Below are positions 11,966 through 22,857 of a DNA stretch of 64,000 nt, piece after piece. Origin of the DNA: Tenrec ecaudatus. Lineage: Eukaryota; Chordata; Mammalia; Afrosoricida; Tenrecidae. Each line of letters begins with the position of its first letter. Position 1 is the first letter of the stretch. Below the pieces are notes generated by a model. The model was not told the origin of the DNA. It searched no databases and saw only the letters and a program-made list of their open reading frames with translations. Position numbers and translations under genes: made by a program. The stretch covers positions 8,374,758-8,438,757 of the forward strand of contig NC_134536.1 of assembly GCF_050624435.1 (NCBI RefSeq). Reading direction: 5' to 3'.

Positions 11966-12334
11966 TATGAGATATGAGACAAATGTGTAGAGTCAGAGTT
12001 TAATAGGGGCCACCAGTGGCAGGAGGAAAGGAGAAAAGACGAAATCTTTGTCTAGTTAGCACTAAAGCTTTGTTTATGGGGATGGAAAATATCGCACTGG
12101 ATATCAACATGATCACTGTGATTGGCTTCATTGAATTGTTCAGGTGATAAGCACTGAACTGGTAAATATTGTGTTATCTATATTTTTGAAAACAATATAT
12201 TTTTTAAGTTTGTAAGTTCCAAACAAGAAAAGAGAAAAGATGAAATGAGGAAAGCAACAAACCCAAGAAATCCAAATAAAGGCAAAAAAGGAGAAAAATT
12301 AAAGGAAAACGAGTTAAGATATGGTGTGGTAGTA

Positions 12335-12850
12335 AGATAATCTGTTGTCAATTTGAGACTTAAGAGTGAAAGGGTGGAGTTTAGCCTGTTACTCAGGTCA
12401 CAGTTTGATGACCTCATTTGGAAGCACTAAGGAGATAAATGGCTTGCTGAAGGCAAGACACACACTCACTCCCTGTGAGACATTATTACCGACTAGCCCG
12501 ATGGAGCGACGCTGATGCAGCCAGAGCCCTGGAGCTGAAGGAGCCATGTGGAGACCCCTGCCAGCTGATGCTTCCACCTCTACTGGATCCACAAGACTTT
12601 CCACCCATTGGTCTGTGATCTTCCTGCATTCAGCATCATTGCATGTATTGAGTGAGTCTGAAGAGGAATTTATAGATTGGTATCAGACATATGGGCTAAT
12701 ATCAGATTATGGACTTGATCTGGACTGGACTTAATCTGGATTGGGCTGGGATGTTTTTTCAATATTAAATTGCTCTTGTATATAAAACTCTCTCTTATAT
12801 ACATATGAGTGTCTATGAATTTGTTTCTCTAGTCAACCTGGACTAAAACA
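12335..12850 (+). mobile_element. ~500 bp unclassified repeat, copy 3
   Basis: This is a near-complete copy running from 'ctgttgtcaatttgagactt' through 'gtttagcctgttactcaggt' and 'ggactggacttaatctggat' to 'tttgtttctctagtcaacct'. It serves as a reference for the other copies. Confidence 0.7.
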
Positions 12851-12971
12851 TATGGGCAATTTGAACAGCACAATTAATGACTTGATGTAAAGAACCTATA
12901 TAGAACCCTGCCACTAGCAAGCAGAGAATGAATATATATATTCTTTGCAAGCATACATAAAACTTTAAAAA

Positions 12972-13165
12972 ATCATTTTATAGAGGGCTCTTACAACTCT
13001 TTTAACAATCCTTACATCAATTTTATCAAGCACATTTGTATACATGGTGTCATTATTTTCTAAACATTTTCTTTCTGTTTGAGTCCTTGGTATTAGCCGC
13101 CCCCCCCCAATCCTCCCACCCTTGTGAATCCTTGATAAATTATTATTATTTTCAAATTGGACATC
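12972..13165 (-). mobile_element. L1 3' end (family A), diverged
   Basis: In reverse: 'catcaattttatcaagcaca' and 'gagtccttggtattagccgc', with a C-rich run near 13103. About 190 bp of family A 3' UTR is retained. Confidence 0.7.
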
Positions 13166-13196
13166 CTCTCACACAAAAAATTTTAAGATAGTCTGT

Positions 13197-13690
13197 GCTA
13201 GGCCAGGTTAACTAGAGAAACAAATTCAGAGACATTCATCTATGAATAAGAAAGAGCTTTATATCAAAAAGTAATTATATATTAAGAAAACATCCCAGCC
13301 CAGTCTAGATCAGGTCCATGAATCTGATATTAGCCCAGAAGTCCTATGCTAGTCCATAAATCCCTCTTCAGATTTACTCAGTGAAGGCAATGATCCAAAA
13401 TGCAGTAAGATCACAGGCAAAGTCTTGTGGATCCACTGGTGGTGGAAGCATCTTCAGGGTTCTTGCAGGTCTCAGTGTGGCTCTATGTGGCTTGTCAACA
13501 GGAAGCTGAAAGCAGAGAGAGAGTGTGTGGCCCGCCTCTAGGGAGTAAGAGAGAAGGAAGCCAGTCCTCCAATCAAGCTGCGGCCTGATTGACAGGCTAA
13601 ACTCCACCCACAAGTTCTTATGGGAACCATGTTGGCACAAAAAAACCTATCTATTGCATACTCCTAGTGGATCCATAATCATAATCCATA
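13197..13690 (-). mobile_element. ~500 bp unclassified repeat, copy 4
   Basis: In reverse: 'ccaggttaactagagaaaca', 'aagaaaacatcccagcccag', 'gcggcctgattgacaggcta'. It is nearly complete and points opposite to copy 3, only 350 bp away. Confidence 0.7.
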
Positions 13691-15250
13691 ACACAATTCT
13701 CAAATGTTGTAAAAATGCAAACATTATCTTCCTATCATTTTGAAATTTTGAAGTCAATAATAAAAACAAATATCTAAAATGACCAGACCTTCAGAAATGT
13801 TGAAGCACCCTTCTTAAATAAATGTAGGTCAAACAAGAACATTTAATGAAAAAAATGTATATATTTATAGTTAACATACAAGTAATACCTTAAGCTTTTA
13901 ACCCACACATAGAACACAGTAAAGACCAAGTTCTCCTTAGTAATTTGCATGCTACGATTGCCCAGTATTTCAATTCTGTTTCAGAGTCACTTCCATTTCT
14001 TTGTGAATTTTGTCTTTATATGTGGGAATTTCTGAGAACCTAAATTAGGGATATATCCTTCTGGAGAAGATGTTCATTTGCTTCTGCCAGAATCTAAGAC
14101 CTTAGTTTCTTCAGGGGTGCTACACTTAGCACAGACATTCTAAGTTTCTTTTCTCCATCTCATCAAACGTACAAGACACAGTTCTTTCTTTGAAGAACTG
14201 TTACCACTGGCCCTCGCACCATTCCTATGTGTTTCCTTGAAGACTGACTTCTTGCTCTGATTTCATTTCAAAGACTTAAAAATCCCAGAACCCCACTGTG
14301 TTGTCCTTGGAGATTTCCCTTGCTTCCTAGAGTCTGACTATATACAAATCTAGCATAAGGTCAATTTTTTATAAGATTCAGCTCAGTAGAGGAGAGTTCT
14401 TGTGAGTGTAGGTTGGTGAAATCCTCTATCCTACTGTCTTCCAGTTGGGTCTTCCAGGATGACTCAGTTTGATTGGTCCTAATGGATGGCATAATTGCCT
14501 CCTTTGCCACATTTCTAGGGCCAAGACTGAACTATAATTTGACACTGGTTGAATATAAATAAATGGATACTGAAGATGAAGAAATGAATACTAAGTTTCC
14601 TTGAAACTTCTCTGTCAATGTCACAGAGTAAGCTTTGAGCAGATTTCAATAAACTGAACTCATAAATAGTATGGTTCTGACTGATTCATTTTGTGCCTGT
14701 TTCCTTCTAAAGCAGAATTTAGACTGCCCTTGGGTTAAGCCCATTTAACACTCCATTTTGGACCTAATAATAGAAAGTTAATATTGTGATTTAGATTTCT
14801 AGCCCATTCGCCAAGGATGAGAAGTTCTATTTATTTTAAGCAGATAGGACAAGTGAGCAAAATGTGATTTTTAAAGATGTTTCAATAAAAATAATTATAT
14901 TTTCCTAAACCATTTGCTTGAAACTCTGAAAGCTAAAGGACAGCCAATGGAGCAGATAATTAAGTGGGAAAAAAAGACAAGTAAAAGAAAATAAGAGAAT
15001 AAATAACATGTAGGGGAGGTGTGTAATAGTTCAGCATTGGCATAGCAGCTTTCCTGCTATTGTTTTCCAAGTGCTTTACAAGGGATTGTTATCAGTTTAA
15101 AAGTTTGATAAACAGTTGTTGTCAAGTTACATAAGTCATATACAAGTAATGCCTAAACACAGAGTACCGAAAAGTATTCAAACCCTGGAAGGCTTAAAAG
15201 CCAATTAGAAGAATAACTCCCAACATTTTCATTGTAGAATTATGTGATAC
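13691..15250. other. AT-rich unassigned sequence
   Basis: About 1.5 kb contains no repeat or coding signal I can name. It is a candidate for unique sequence and the best place to anchor the window by synteny. Confidence 0.4.
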
Positions 15251-15254
15251 GGCT

Positions 15255-15460
15255 GCTATTGTTGCTAGGTGCTGCGGGGTCAGTTCATAAGGAAACACTG
15301 TGCCATCCTCACGATCGTTGATATTTTTTAATCTGTTGTTGCAGCAACTGTGCCAATCAATCCATCTTGCTGAAGGTCTTCTTTTTTATCGACTTTGTCA
15401 AGCATGTTGCCCTTCTTCAGGGACTGTTTCCTCTTTAGACCCATTAGTCTTACCAATGGG
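15255..15460 (-). mobile_element. RTE/AfroSINE 3' fragment
   Basis: In reverse: 'ttgttgctaggtgctgcggg', 'gtgccatcctcacgatcgtt', 'cttcttcagggactgtttcc'. The pattern matches the shared RTE/AfroSINE 3' end but is diverged. Confidence 0.7.
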
Positions 15461-15699
15461 AAGTTCCTTTAATGTTTTATGCAATAAAATATTTTACTGG
15501 CTCCCGATTTAGTTGCTCTAATGGTCTGACTGAAAGTTCTTCCAGTGGATCAAATGGATCACAATGAGATATTTTGCAATACTATCAATTTTCCCTTTAT
15601 GGTTTTGCTCCATGATGACCCTTCTCCATGATACTTTCCCAGGACAAACTAACCACTGCTTCTCTTGTTATTTCAGGCTGCTGGTGTGTATGCACTGTA

Positions 15700-15845
15700 C
15701 CACGCTGTTGTAAGTACTTACTTATCTGCCTTTCTCTCCCGTGGGATTATGAATCACTCAAGGCAAGAGCCAGGGAGTCGTTATGACTTACACACTGACA
15801 CGGAGTGGAGTACATAGCCGGAGTTCAGCAAAGACTGCTCAGCAA
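15700..15845 (+). mobile_element. L2/MIR-type 3' end (probable)
   Basis: The order 'cctttctctcccgtgggatt', 'caaggcaagagccagggag' and 'gtacatagccggagttcagc' resembles the common L2 3' end. It is diverged, so the call is tentative. Confidence 0.4.
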
Positions 15846-16145
15846 ACTGCTTTCTAAAGTCTTCAAACACACGACAGGGCATTACAAGTGAATAGTCTCA
15901 CTGGTGACAAGCAACTCTTAATATTCCTTTGTCCATCCTTTGGCCCCATGACTTCCTGATGTGGCCTCAATTCTAGTTGTCAGAGTGAATTAAACAATGT
16001 GCCTCTCATTGCTACTTCTCAAATCTGCCTTTGAAGGAAATGCTTTAATAGGGGAGAAAATTTTGCCTTCAAATATTTTTCTATGCTATAAAGTAAATAT
16101 CTTAAACGTAGAAACATAATGGGTTTTTTTGGGGGGGGCTTTTCA

Positions 16146-16990
16146 TTAACTAATGTTAAGTTGGTTCCGACTCTATTTGATAGAGAATGACACACTGCCC
16201 AGTTCTGCGGCAACTTCAGGATTGTTCTATTGGAGCCCATTTTTCAACACAATGTGAGGGCTCCCTATTTTTTTTGCTGACCTTCTACTTTACCAAGCAT
16301 GGCACCCTTTTCCAGGGACTGATCTCTCCTGATAACTTGTCCACAGTATATTTGTTCTTAAGGCAGCCAACACCCCAGCTCAAATGCGTCAATTCTTCTG
16401 CAGCCTTCCTTATCTGTGGTCCAAATGTCATATGCATATGAGGCAATTGAAAACATATGGCTTGGGCCAGGGTCACCTTAGTTCTCAAAAGGATGTCCTT
16501 TCTCTTCAGCACTTTAAAGAGCTCTTACGCAGCGAATCTGCCCATTGCAGTACGTCCTTTGGTTTCTTGTCTGCTGCTTCTGTGCACATTAATTATGGAT
16601 CCAAGCAAAGTGAAACCTTTGACAACTTCTCTCTTCTTATGATGATCTTATCTAGAGGCCCAGTTGTGACGATGTTGGCTCTCTTTACGTTGAGTTGTCA
16701 TCCACACTGAAGGGTTCAGTCCTTGATCTTCATCAGGAAGTGCGTCAAGCCCTCTTGGCGCTCAGCAATGAAGGTTGTGAAGTGCGTATTGTTTTTAGGT
16801 GCTGTGGAGTTGCTCTCAACCCACACAACCCCATTCACAACAGAATGGAACATTGCTGGTCTGGCGCCACCTTCACAATTATTCCTATGCCTGAGCTCAT
16901 TGTTGCAGCTGGCGTGTCAATCCACCTCCTTGAGCGCCTTATACGCTGCATATTGATGTTGTTCATGAGCTTCCCACCAATCTTGATACC
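16146..16990 (-). mobile_element. RTE LINE 3' half, interrupted by AfroSINE
   Basis: In reverse the 3' tail is followed by 'ccagggactgatctctcctg', 'gcgtcaattcttctgcagcc', 'atgtcatatgcatatgaggc', 'ggatccaagcaaagtgaaac' and 'gttgagttgtcatccacact'. It continues after the SINE with 'gatgttgttcatgagcttcc'. These correspond to the C-terminal half of the RTE polyprotein, but the frame is heavily broken. Confidence 0.8.
16795..16955 (-). mobile_element. AfroSINE/RTE 3' end nested in RTE
   Basis: A second 3'-end motif, starting 'taggtgctgtggagttgctc' and including 'cacaattattcctatgcctg', sits inside the RTE. Imperfect flanks 'agtgcgtatt' and 'gctgcatatt' could be its target-site duplication. Confidence 0.6.
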
Positions 16991-16995
16991 CTAGT

Positions 16996-17275
16996 GCTAT
17001 AGTGGGTTACGTGTGGGGCTGCGAATTGCAAGGTCAAACACACCAGCCACTCCAGCGGAGAAAGATGAGGCTCGCTGCTCCTGTAACTGTTTATAGCCTC
17101 AGAAACCCTATGTAGGACTGCTGAGAGTCAGAATCAGAGAAAGATACGGCTTTCTACTCTCATGAAGAATTATAGTATTGGAAACTCAAATGTGCATTTC
17201 CGCCCAGTTCTATAGGGTTACTATGAGTTGGTAATGACTCGATGGCAGTGAGGTATGAGTCAGAAATGACTTCAT
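16996..17275 (+). mobile_element. AfroSINE, possibly two partial copies
   Basis: The plus-strand SINE body includes 'ggggctgcgaattgcaaggt', 'gcggagaaagatgaggctcg' and a tail 'ctatagggttactatgagtt'. The internal repetition of 'gagaaagatacggctttcta' suggests a second partial copy. A later L1 cuts its 3' side. Confidence 0.7.
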
Positions 17276-17290
17276 AGCAGTGCTTTTTAA

Positions 17291-19301
17291 AAATGACTTT
17301 ATTGGAGGTTCATACAACTCTTATCACAATCCATACGTACATCCATTGTATGTCAAGCACATGTGTACGTTTGTTGCCCTAATCATTTTCAAAACATTTG
17401 ATTTCTACTTGAGACTTGGTATCAGCTCCCCATTTCCCCCTCCTCCCCGCTCTACACTCCCTCATGAACCCTTGATAACTTATAAATTATTATTTTGTCA
17501 TATCTTACACTGTCTGATGTCTCCCTTCACCCACTTTTCTGTTGTCCACCCCCCAGGTAGGAGGTTTCATGTAGATCCTTGTAATCAGTTCTCCATTTCT
17601 AACCGACCTTCCCTCCACCCTCCTGGTATCATCACTCTCACTACTGGTCCTGAAAGCTCACCACTGGTCCTGAAAGGATCATCTGTCCTGGATTCCCTGT
17701 TTCTGGTTCCTAGTTGTACCAGTGTACATCCTCTGGTCTAGCCAGATTTGTAAGGTAGAATTGGGATCATGATAGTTGGGTGGGAGGGTAAGGAAACATT
17801 TAAGAACTAGATGAAAGTCGTATGTTTCATCGTTGCTAGACTGCACCCTGATTGGCTCGTGTCCTCCCCATGACCCTTCTGTAAGGGGATGCCCAGTTGC
17901 CTACAGATTGGCTTTGGGACCCCAATCTGCACTCCCCCTCATTCACAAGGGTATGATTTTTGTTTCTTTGATGCCTGATACCTGATCCCTTTGACACCTG
18001 GTGGTCACACAGGCTGGTGCTTCTTCCATGTGGGCTTTGTTGCTTCTCCGCTTGATGGCTGCATGCTTGCCTTTAAGCCTTTAAGACTCCAGACACTGTA
18101 TCTTTTGATAACCAGGCGCCATCAGCTTTCTTCACCCCATTTCCTATGCACCCACTTTGTCTTCAGTAATTGTACCGGGGAGGTGGCCACACAATTATAT
18201 GATTTTTTTGTTTTTTGATGCCTGATACCTGATCCTATCAACATCTTGTGGTCACACAGGCTGGTGTGCTTCTTCCATGTGGGCTTTGTTGCTTGTTTAC
18301 CTTCAGGCCTTTAAGACCCCAGACATTGTATCTTTTGATAACTGGGCACCATCAACTTTCTTCACCACTTTTGCTTATGCACACATTTGTCTCTATAAAT
18401 GTCCTTTGCCTCCTAGTTCTTTCCTCTATTTCCTTTTACTTCCCTCTTGTCCCACTATCATGCTCAGCCTTCATTTGGGTTTCAGTAAATACTCTGTTAC
18501 ATTGCCCTTGATCAAGCTCTACCAGACCTCCTACACTCTCTGTGCCACTGATTTTGGATAACTTGTTGTTCCCTTGTCCCTGGGTTGGTCAGCACCACCT
18601 CCTTTCCCATTGTTTTCTCCTCCAGACTGTTAATACAGCCTATCTTGTCTAGATACACATGCAGAGATAATAATATGCACAAAAAAACAAGACATAGCCA
18701 ACAAAACGACAAAAGAAAACAAAACAATGACAACAAAACTAACTAAATTAATTAAAAAATTAAAAGAAAAAAAGAAAAACCTGTAAATAGTTCAAAGTCT
18801 GTTTGTTGACTGCTAGGAGTGTTCTCTGGTGGAGTCTGATGGGGTGACATGCCCTGGCCCCCAAATCTATCTTTGGCACTCCCTCGGGACCTCCCTGCTC
18901 TGCTCTCCCATTGCTCTGCCACACGCCTTTAGTGTTTTGCCTCAGTATTGGCGGGTTCGACCAGGTCAATCCTGACACTGAGTCACCAGTGTTTTCCCCC
19001 AAAGGGCCAAGGGGCAGCGAGGGATGGTGTGTCTCAGTGGGATCAACCATATGGTCCATTCTGTTCATTGGCTGTTCGGAGAATGGATATTGTTCTCAAG
19101 GCTTGGTGGGCCTGGATGTGCCCCACTTTCTCTTCCTCCCCTTCATTTGCTGCCATGTGCTCTCATCAGACATGTCCCACTCCCTGAGTTGCAGCTTCGG
19201 TGTGGCCCTCTAAAGTAAATTCTTCTGGGGGTAAGGGCAGCTGTCCACGTAGTTGGAATTGGGACCGGGCCCTCCGACACCTCTACTGGGTCCCCGCTCC
19301 A
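17291..19301 (-). mobile_element. 5'-truncated L1 3' UTR with internal tandem duplication
   Basis: This is a 2.0-kb family A L1 3' UTR on the minus strand. Flanking repeats 'agcagtgcttttt' (17276-17288) and 'agcagtacttttc' (from 19302) fit a target-site duplication. It inserted beside AfroSINE sequence; SINE body resumes near 19325. Inside, a segment of about 230 bp is present twice. There is no ORF2; open frames here are UTR artefacts. Confidence 0.85.
17955..18390 (-). repeat. Tandem duplication within L1 3' UTR
   Basis: Two successive segments each run from 'gatgcctgatacctgatcc' through 'tcacacaggctggtg' and 'atgtgggctttgttgctt' to 'ccatcaRctttcttcacc' (R = g or a). The junction reads 'ggggaggtggccacacaatt'. 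The same junction occurs in the L1 at 55073-56062. Confidence 0.85.
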
Positions 19302-19324
19302 AGCAGTACTTTTCTTTAAAAAAA

Positions 19325-19470
19325 GTTTTTTTTCATGGCTTTAGGAGAAAGATGAGGCCTTTTGCTCCTGTAGAGATGTATAGCCTTGGAAACCCACAGA
19401 GACAGTTCTCCTCTAACCCATGAACTAGACTAGATTCTATATGGTTGCAATGCATTAGAACAGATGCTAT
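19325..19470 (+). mobile_element. AfroSINE fragment
   Basis: The sequence 'aggagaaagatgaggccttt' followed by 'cagagacagttctcctctaa' and 'atatggttgcaatgcattag' is the middle and tail of a plus-strand AfroSINE. It follows directly after the L1 target-site repeat. Confidence 0.65.
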
Positions 19471-19904
19471 AGCAGTGCTTCTTGACAGGCCCCCCACAGA
19501 TTCTTTTTATCCCTAAATAATACACTAATCACACCAAGTTTTTTAACCAGTCTCTCATCCTGACAAATATTCTCAGTTTTACTCTTGGTTGATACCACCT
19601 TTGCTAGCCCAAGTATACACTGGTGACATCTGTGAATAATTTGGTTGTGTGCTTATGTTCCTTTTTAACTTTGGCACTTTGCAGGCACAATATGTGGTAA
19701 ATCAGTGGTAGAACTGAAGCCAAAATGGAATGCTCTTGACAGAAAAATCGATCTGCATCATGAGGTAGAAGAAGAATCAGTAGAGGACTGTGTCTTATCA
19801 CCAAGGGATAAATATTCTCTGACATTGACTATCATCTTTGTCTTTCCCCCTGTGAGTCTGTAAACCCTTGGTGCTCTGTGTGATGTAAATCCAAGTACTT
19901 GGAT
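19471..19904. other. Unassigned sequence
   Basis: No clear repeat was recognised. A possible MIR trace near 19680-19730 is too weak to call. Confidence 0.35.
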
Positions 19905-20165
19905 CATGGGTAAGCATCCTGAGTCAACTCAAGCAATGTCCAGCAGCAGACACATGGAAACAATAAGCCCAATGAACTAGTGGACCACACAAACATCAGT
20001 CTCACAATGCTGAGATCAGAAGAACTAGATGGTGCCCAGCTACCACTACCAACTACTTTGCAAAGGACCACATTAGAAGGTTGCATTAGAATACCATTGG
20101 AGAAAGATTTGAAACAAAATTCAAAATAAAAAATGAGACTACACTTACTGGTTGTATAGAAATGG
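19905..20165 (+). mobile_element. L1 3' UTR fragment (older afrotherian type)
   Basis: Contains 'gatcagaagaactagatggt' and 'gcccagctaccactaccaac'. The same pattern appears at 56165-56400. I associate it with L1 3' UTRs in elephant-like genomes. Confidence 0.55.
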
Positions 20166-20282
20166 GTAACCCACTCCTGCCTCCTCCTCCCTGCCCTGCC
20201 CCCCCGCCCTCAGGACTATGGCCCTTAGTTATCTTTCAGGTCTGGAGCTGAGCTCAGCTCTGTAGTAGAATAATCAACCTTT

Positions 20283-20475
20283 TAATATCAGGAGGGCTGC
20301 ATTTGCCCAACGACAAAGGTCAGAGAGGAAAGAAAGAGGAACGAAAACAGGAAACACAGGGGAAGAACACGACAAGTGATGGTACAGTGATAGGACTGGC
20401 AGTGGATGAGTTGAAAGAAAATGTGTATGCATTGCTGAACGTAAAACTGCTGATCTGCTCTGTAAACTTTCACTC
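20283..20475 (+). mobile_element. Interspersed repeat fragment, probably L1-related
   Basis: The segment ending 'gctgatctgctctgtaaact' occurs in the opposite orientation near 32138-32290, where it begins 'agaaagcagatcagcagttt'. Both show it is repetitive; the family is uncertain. Confidence 0.45.
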
Positions 20476-21021
20476 AATTTACAGTCGAGAGAGATTTGGG
20501 GAAATACTCCCTTAGTGTTAATGTCTAAATGGAGGATGTCCCTGCATCTGAAGTCTACATTCTACTCTGCACCACTTTATTTTGGATTTTACATTCCATA
20601 AATGCAATTTAAATGCATGATAAATAATTCAAAGTATTATCCATTATTTCCTTTTCACAGGGAATAGGTGACATAATTCACTTTCTGGAAAAAGACATAC
20701 TGTTATGAACTCTGCTGAAATTCTATTGAAAACATGAAATATGCACCCTTGTCTTAAGATGTACTTGGCAAATGTGTATGCAAATTGGCCCGTTGTCTGG
20801 AGAAGATGAGAGCATGGATTTTTTGTTATCTCTTTAAGATAGCAAAAGTTTTGTGGGAAAGCCCTCACATTACTAAAAATCATGCAGCTATGTGCCCTGA
20901 TAACAGTCTTCTCTAGAATTATGCTGTTCTTCTAAAGCACTCATCTGACACGATGGGGGGAAGAATCCCTAATTGTTTTGATGACTGTACAATCTTGTCA
21001 ATGTTCAGTCTTGCATATACC
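20476..21021. other. Unassigned sequence
   Basis: No repeat or coding signal was recognised. Confidence 0.35.
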
Positions 21022-21100
21022 AGGGAGCTTAAAAAATTTGCAAGGAGAAATTGAATTAAAAGACAATGGGATTTTCCTATGAACTTTTAAAAAGCTCCCT
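21022..21100. mobile_element. Small mariner-type inverted-repeat element (MITE)
   Basis: The 79-bp segment begins 'agggagcttaaaaaatttgc' and ends 'gaacttttaaaaagctccct', so its ends are inverted repeats of about 25 bp with mismatches. TA dinucleotides lie close outside both ends. A related element is at 54429-54505. Size and ends fit a Tc1/mariner-derived MITE. Confidence 0.6.
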
Positions 21101-21146
21101 CATATTTATCATCTTCAGTTGACGGAAATAAAAGTGAATGGTTAAA

Positions 21147-21707
21147 GTCAGGGTGCAGTGTAGTAACGATGAAACATACAACTTTCCTCTCGTTCCAAAA
21201 TGCTTCCTCCCTACTTCCCCCTCCCCACCCAAATATCATGTTCCCAATTCTACCTTACAAATCTGGCTAGACCAGAGGATGTACACTGGTAGAAATAGGA
21301 AGCAGAAACACAGGGAATACAGGGTGGATTATCCCTTCAGGAGCAGTGGTGAGAGTGGCGATACTGGGAGGGAGGGAGGATGGGATAGAAAGGGTAACCA
21401 ATTACAGGGATCTCCATATAACCTCCGCCCTGGGGGATAGACAAAAGAAAAGTGGGTGAAAGGGGACATCGGACAGTGTAAGATATGACAAAATAATAAT
21501 TTATAAATTATCTAGGGTTCATGAGGGAGGGGAAAGCAGAGAGGGGGCCAGGAATGAGGAGCTGATGCCAGGGGCTTAAGTGGAGAGCAAATGTTTTGAG
21601 AATGATGAGGGCAGTGAACGTATAAATGTGTCTTACACAATTGATGTATGTGTGGATTGTGATAAGAGTTGTATGAGCCCCTAATAAAACGATTTTTAAA
21701 AAGAGAA
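21147..21707 (+). mobile_element. Young 5'-truncated L1 with perfect TSD
   Basis: A 561-bp family A 3' UTR ends in 'ctaataaaacgatttttaaa'. It is flanked by a perfect 17-bp duplication, 'aaaagtgaatggttaaa', at 21130-21146 and 21708-21724. The undamaged duplication indicates a fairly recent insertion. Confidence 0.92.
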
Positions 21708-21724
21708 AAAAGTGAATGGTTAAA

Positions 21725-22340
21725 ATGAATTTGAGAGTAAGGTCAATGTCCACTTGGGAAATAGGTATAAAAATATAGCTCTTATGATGATCATACGTTT
21801 GCAAAGAACATGCCCGCACATATAAACACACACAGGACGCTTAGGAAAGTAATGTGCGCGGAGATTGTGCAGTTGGCAACGTGCCCATCATTGACATGAA
21901 AGTCGGGTAATTGCTGTGAGCGTTAAATGATGAGAGAATAGTTCGTGGATTAGTTTGAAGTGGAAATAATTTTCTACACTCCCTCTTAATCCTTTAATGA
22001 TTCATGGAACATATAGTACTTACCTATATTTTCTTCTTATGGGGTTTACGGGGCAACTGATTTCTCAGACAGTGAATGCAGTCTTCAGGAGAGGCCGATG
22101 CCACTGTTTAAAACAGAGGAAATGTGCCTGTACTGCAAATGACTGCTCTTAGCAGGGACTGTATGACGTGACGAGCCCTTTTGTCAAATGTTTGCCTCTT
22201 TGGGCTTTGTTTTAGTGGGAAATAAGCCCTTTGAGTGTACTTCTGGATGCCTGTGTGTTATTTGGAAGTTACCTTTTTCTATGCTGTGTGAACATCATAT
22301 TTTCATATATCCTAAGTTATATACCTGCCAAGAGCTCTAG
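21725..22340. other. Unassigned sequence
   Basis: No repeat family was recognised between the L1 and the minisatellite. Confidence 0.35.
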
Positions 22341-22344
22341 AAGA

Positions 22345-22550
22345 TGGTTCCAAGTCCACAGAGATAGATGTGTTCCTCTATCTTTACTCCCTGAGTCCAG
22401 AGGGACATATGTGTTCCATGCAATTTTACTTCCAGAGTGCAGAGTAACAGTGTATTCCACAATATCCTACTCCCGAGGTGAGCAGGTCATATGTGTCCCA
22501 CACAATCTTTCTCCTAGAATCTAAGGGATATACATGTCCAGCATAATGTA
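22345..22550 (+). repeat. Degenerate minisatellite, period about 42 bp, five units
   Basis: Units start near 22345, 22386, 22428, 22469 and 22511. Aligned motifs are 'actccctgagtccagaggga', 'acttccagagtgcagagtaa' and 'actcccgaggtgagcaggtc', each followed by a 'gtgttccatgcaatttt'-like end. Divergence between units is high, so it is old. Because 42 is a multiple of three, the plus-strand frame at 22231-22524 stays open; I treat that as a by-product. Confidence 0.75.
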
Positions 22551-22649
22551 TTAAAACTCATATTTCATAACAAAATTTAAGAACTTCTCTCTGATTCAGC
22601 ATGCATACCATTAATGAAACGGTATCAAAAGCACCTTCAAAGTGGAGGA

Positions 22650-22857
22650 TAATTGAGTCATGAAAAGGTTAAACCATTTATAATTTATGAAGGGTCCATG
22701 AGTGAGGGAGGGAGAAAAAAGTGGAGCTGCTACCAAGGGCTCAAGTAGAAAGAAAATGCTTTGAAAAGGATGATGGCAGCACATGTACAAATGTGCTGGA
22801 CACGCTGGATGAATAGATGGCTATAAGAGATGTAAGAGTCCCCAGTAAAATGATTTA
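22650..22857 (+). mobile_element. 5'-truncated L1 3' end (family A)
   Basis: The sequence runs from 'ttataatttatgaagggtcc' to 'gagtccccagtaaaatgatt', the last 200 bp of family A. It ends exactly where the 5' end of the next, longer L1 seems to begin. Confidence 0.75.
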
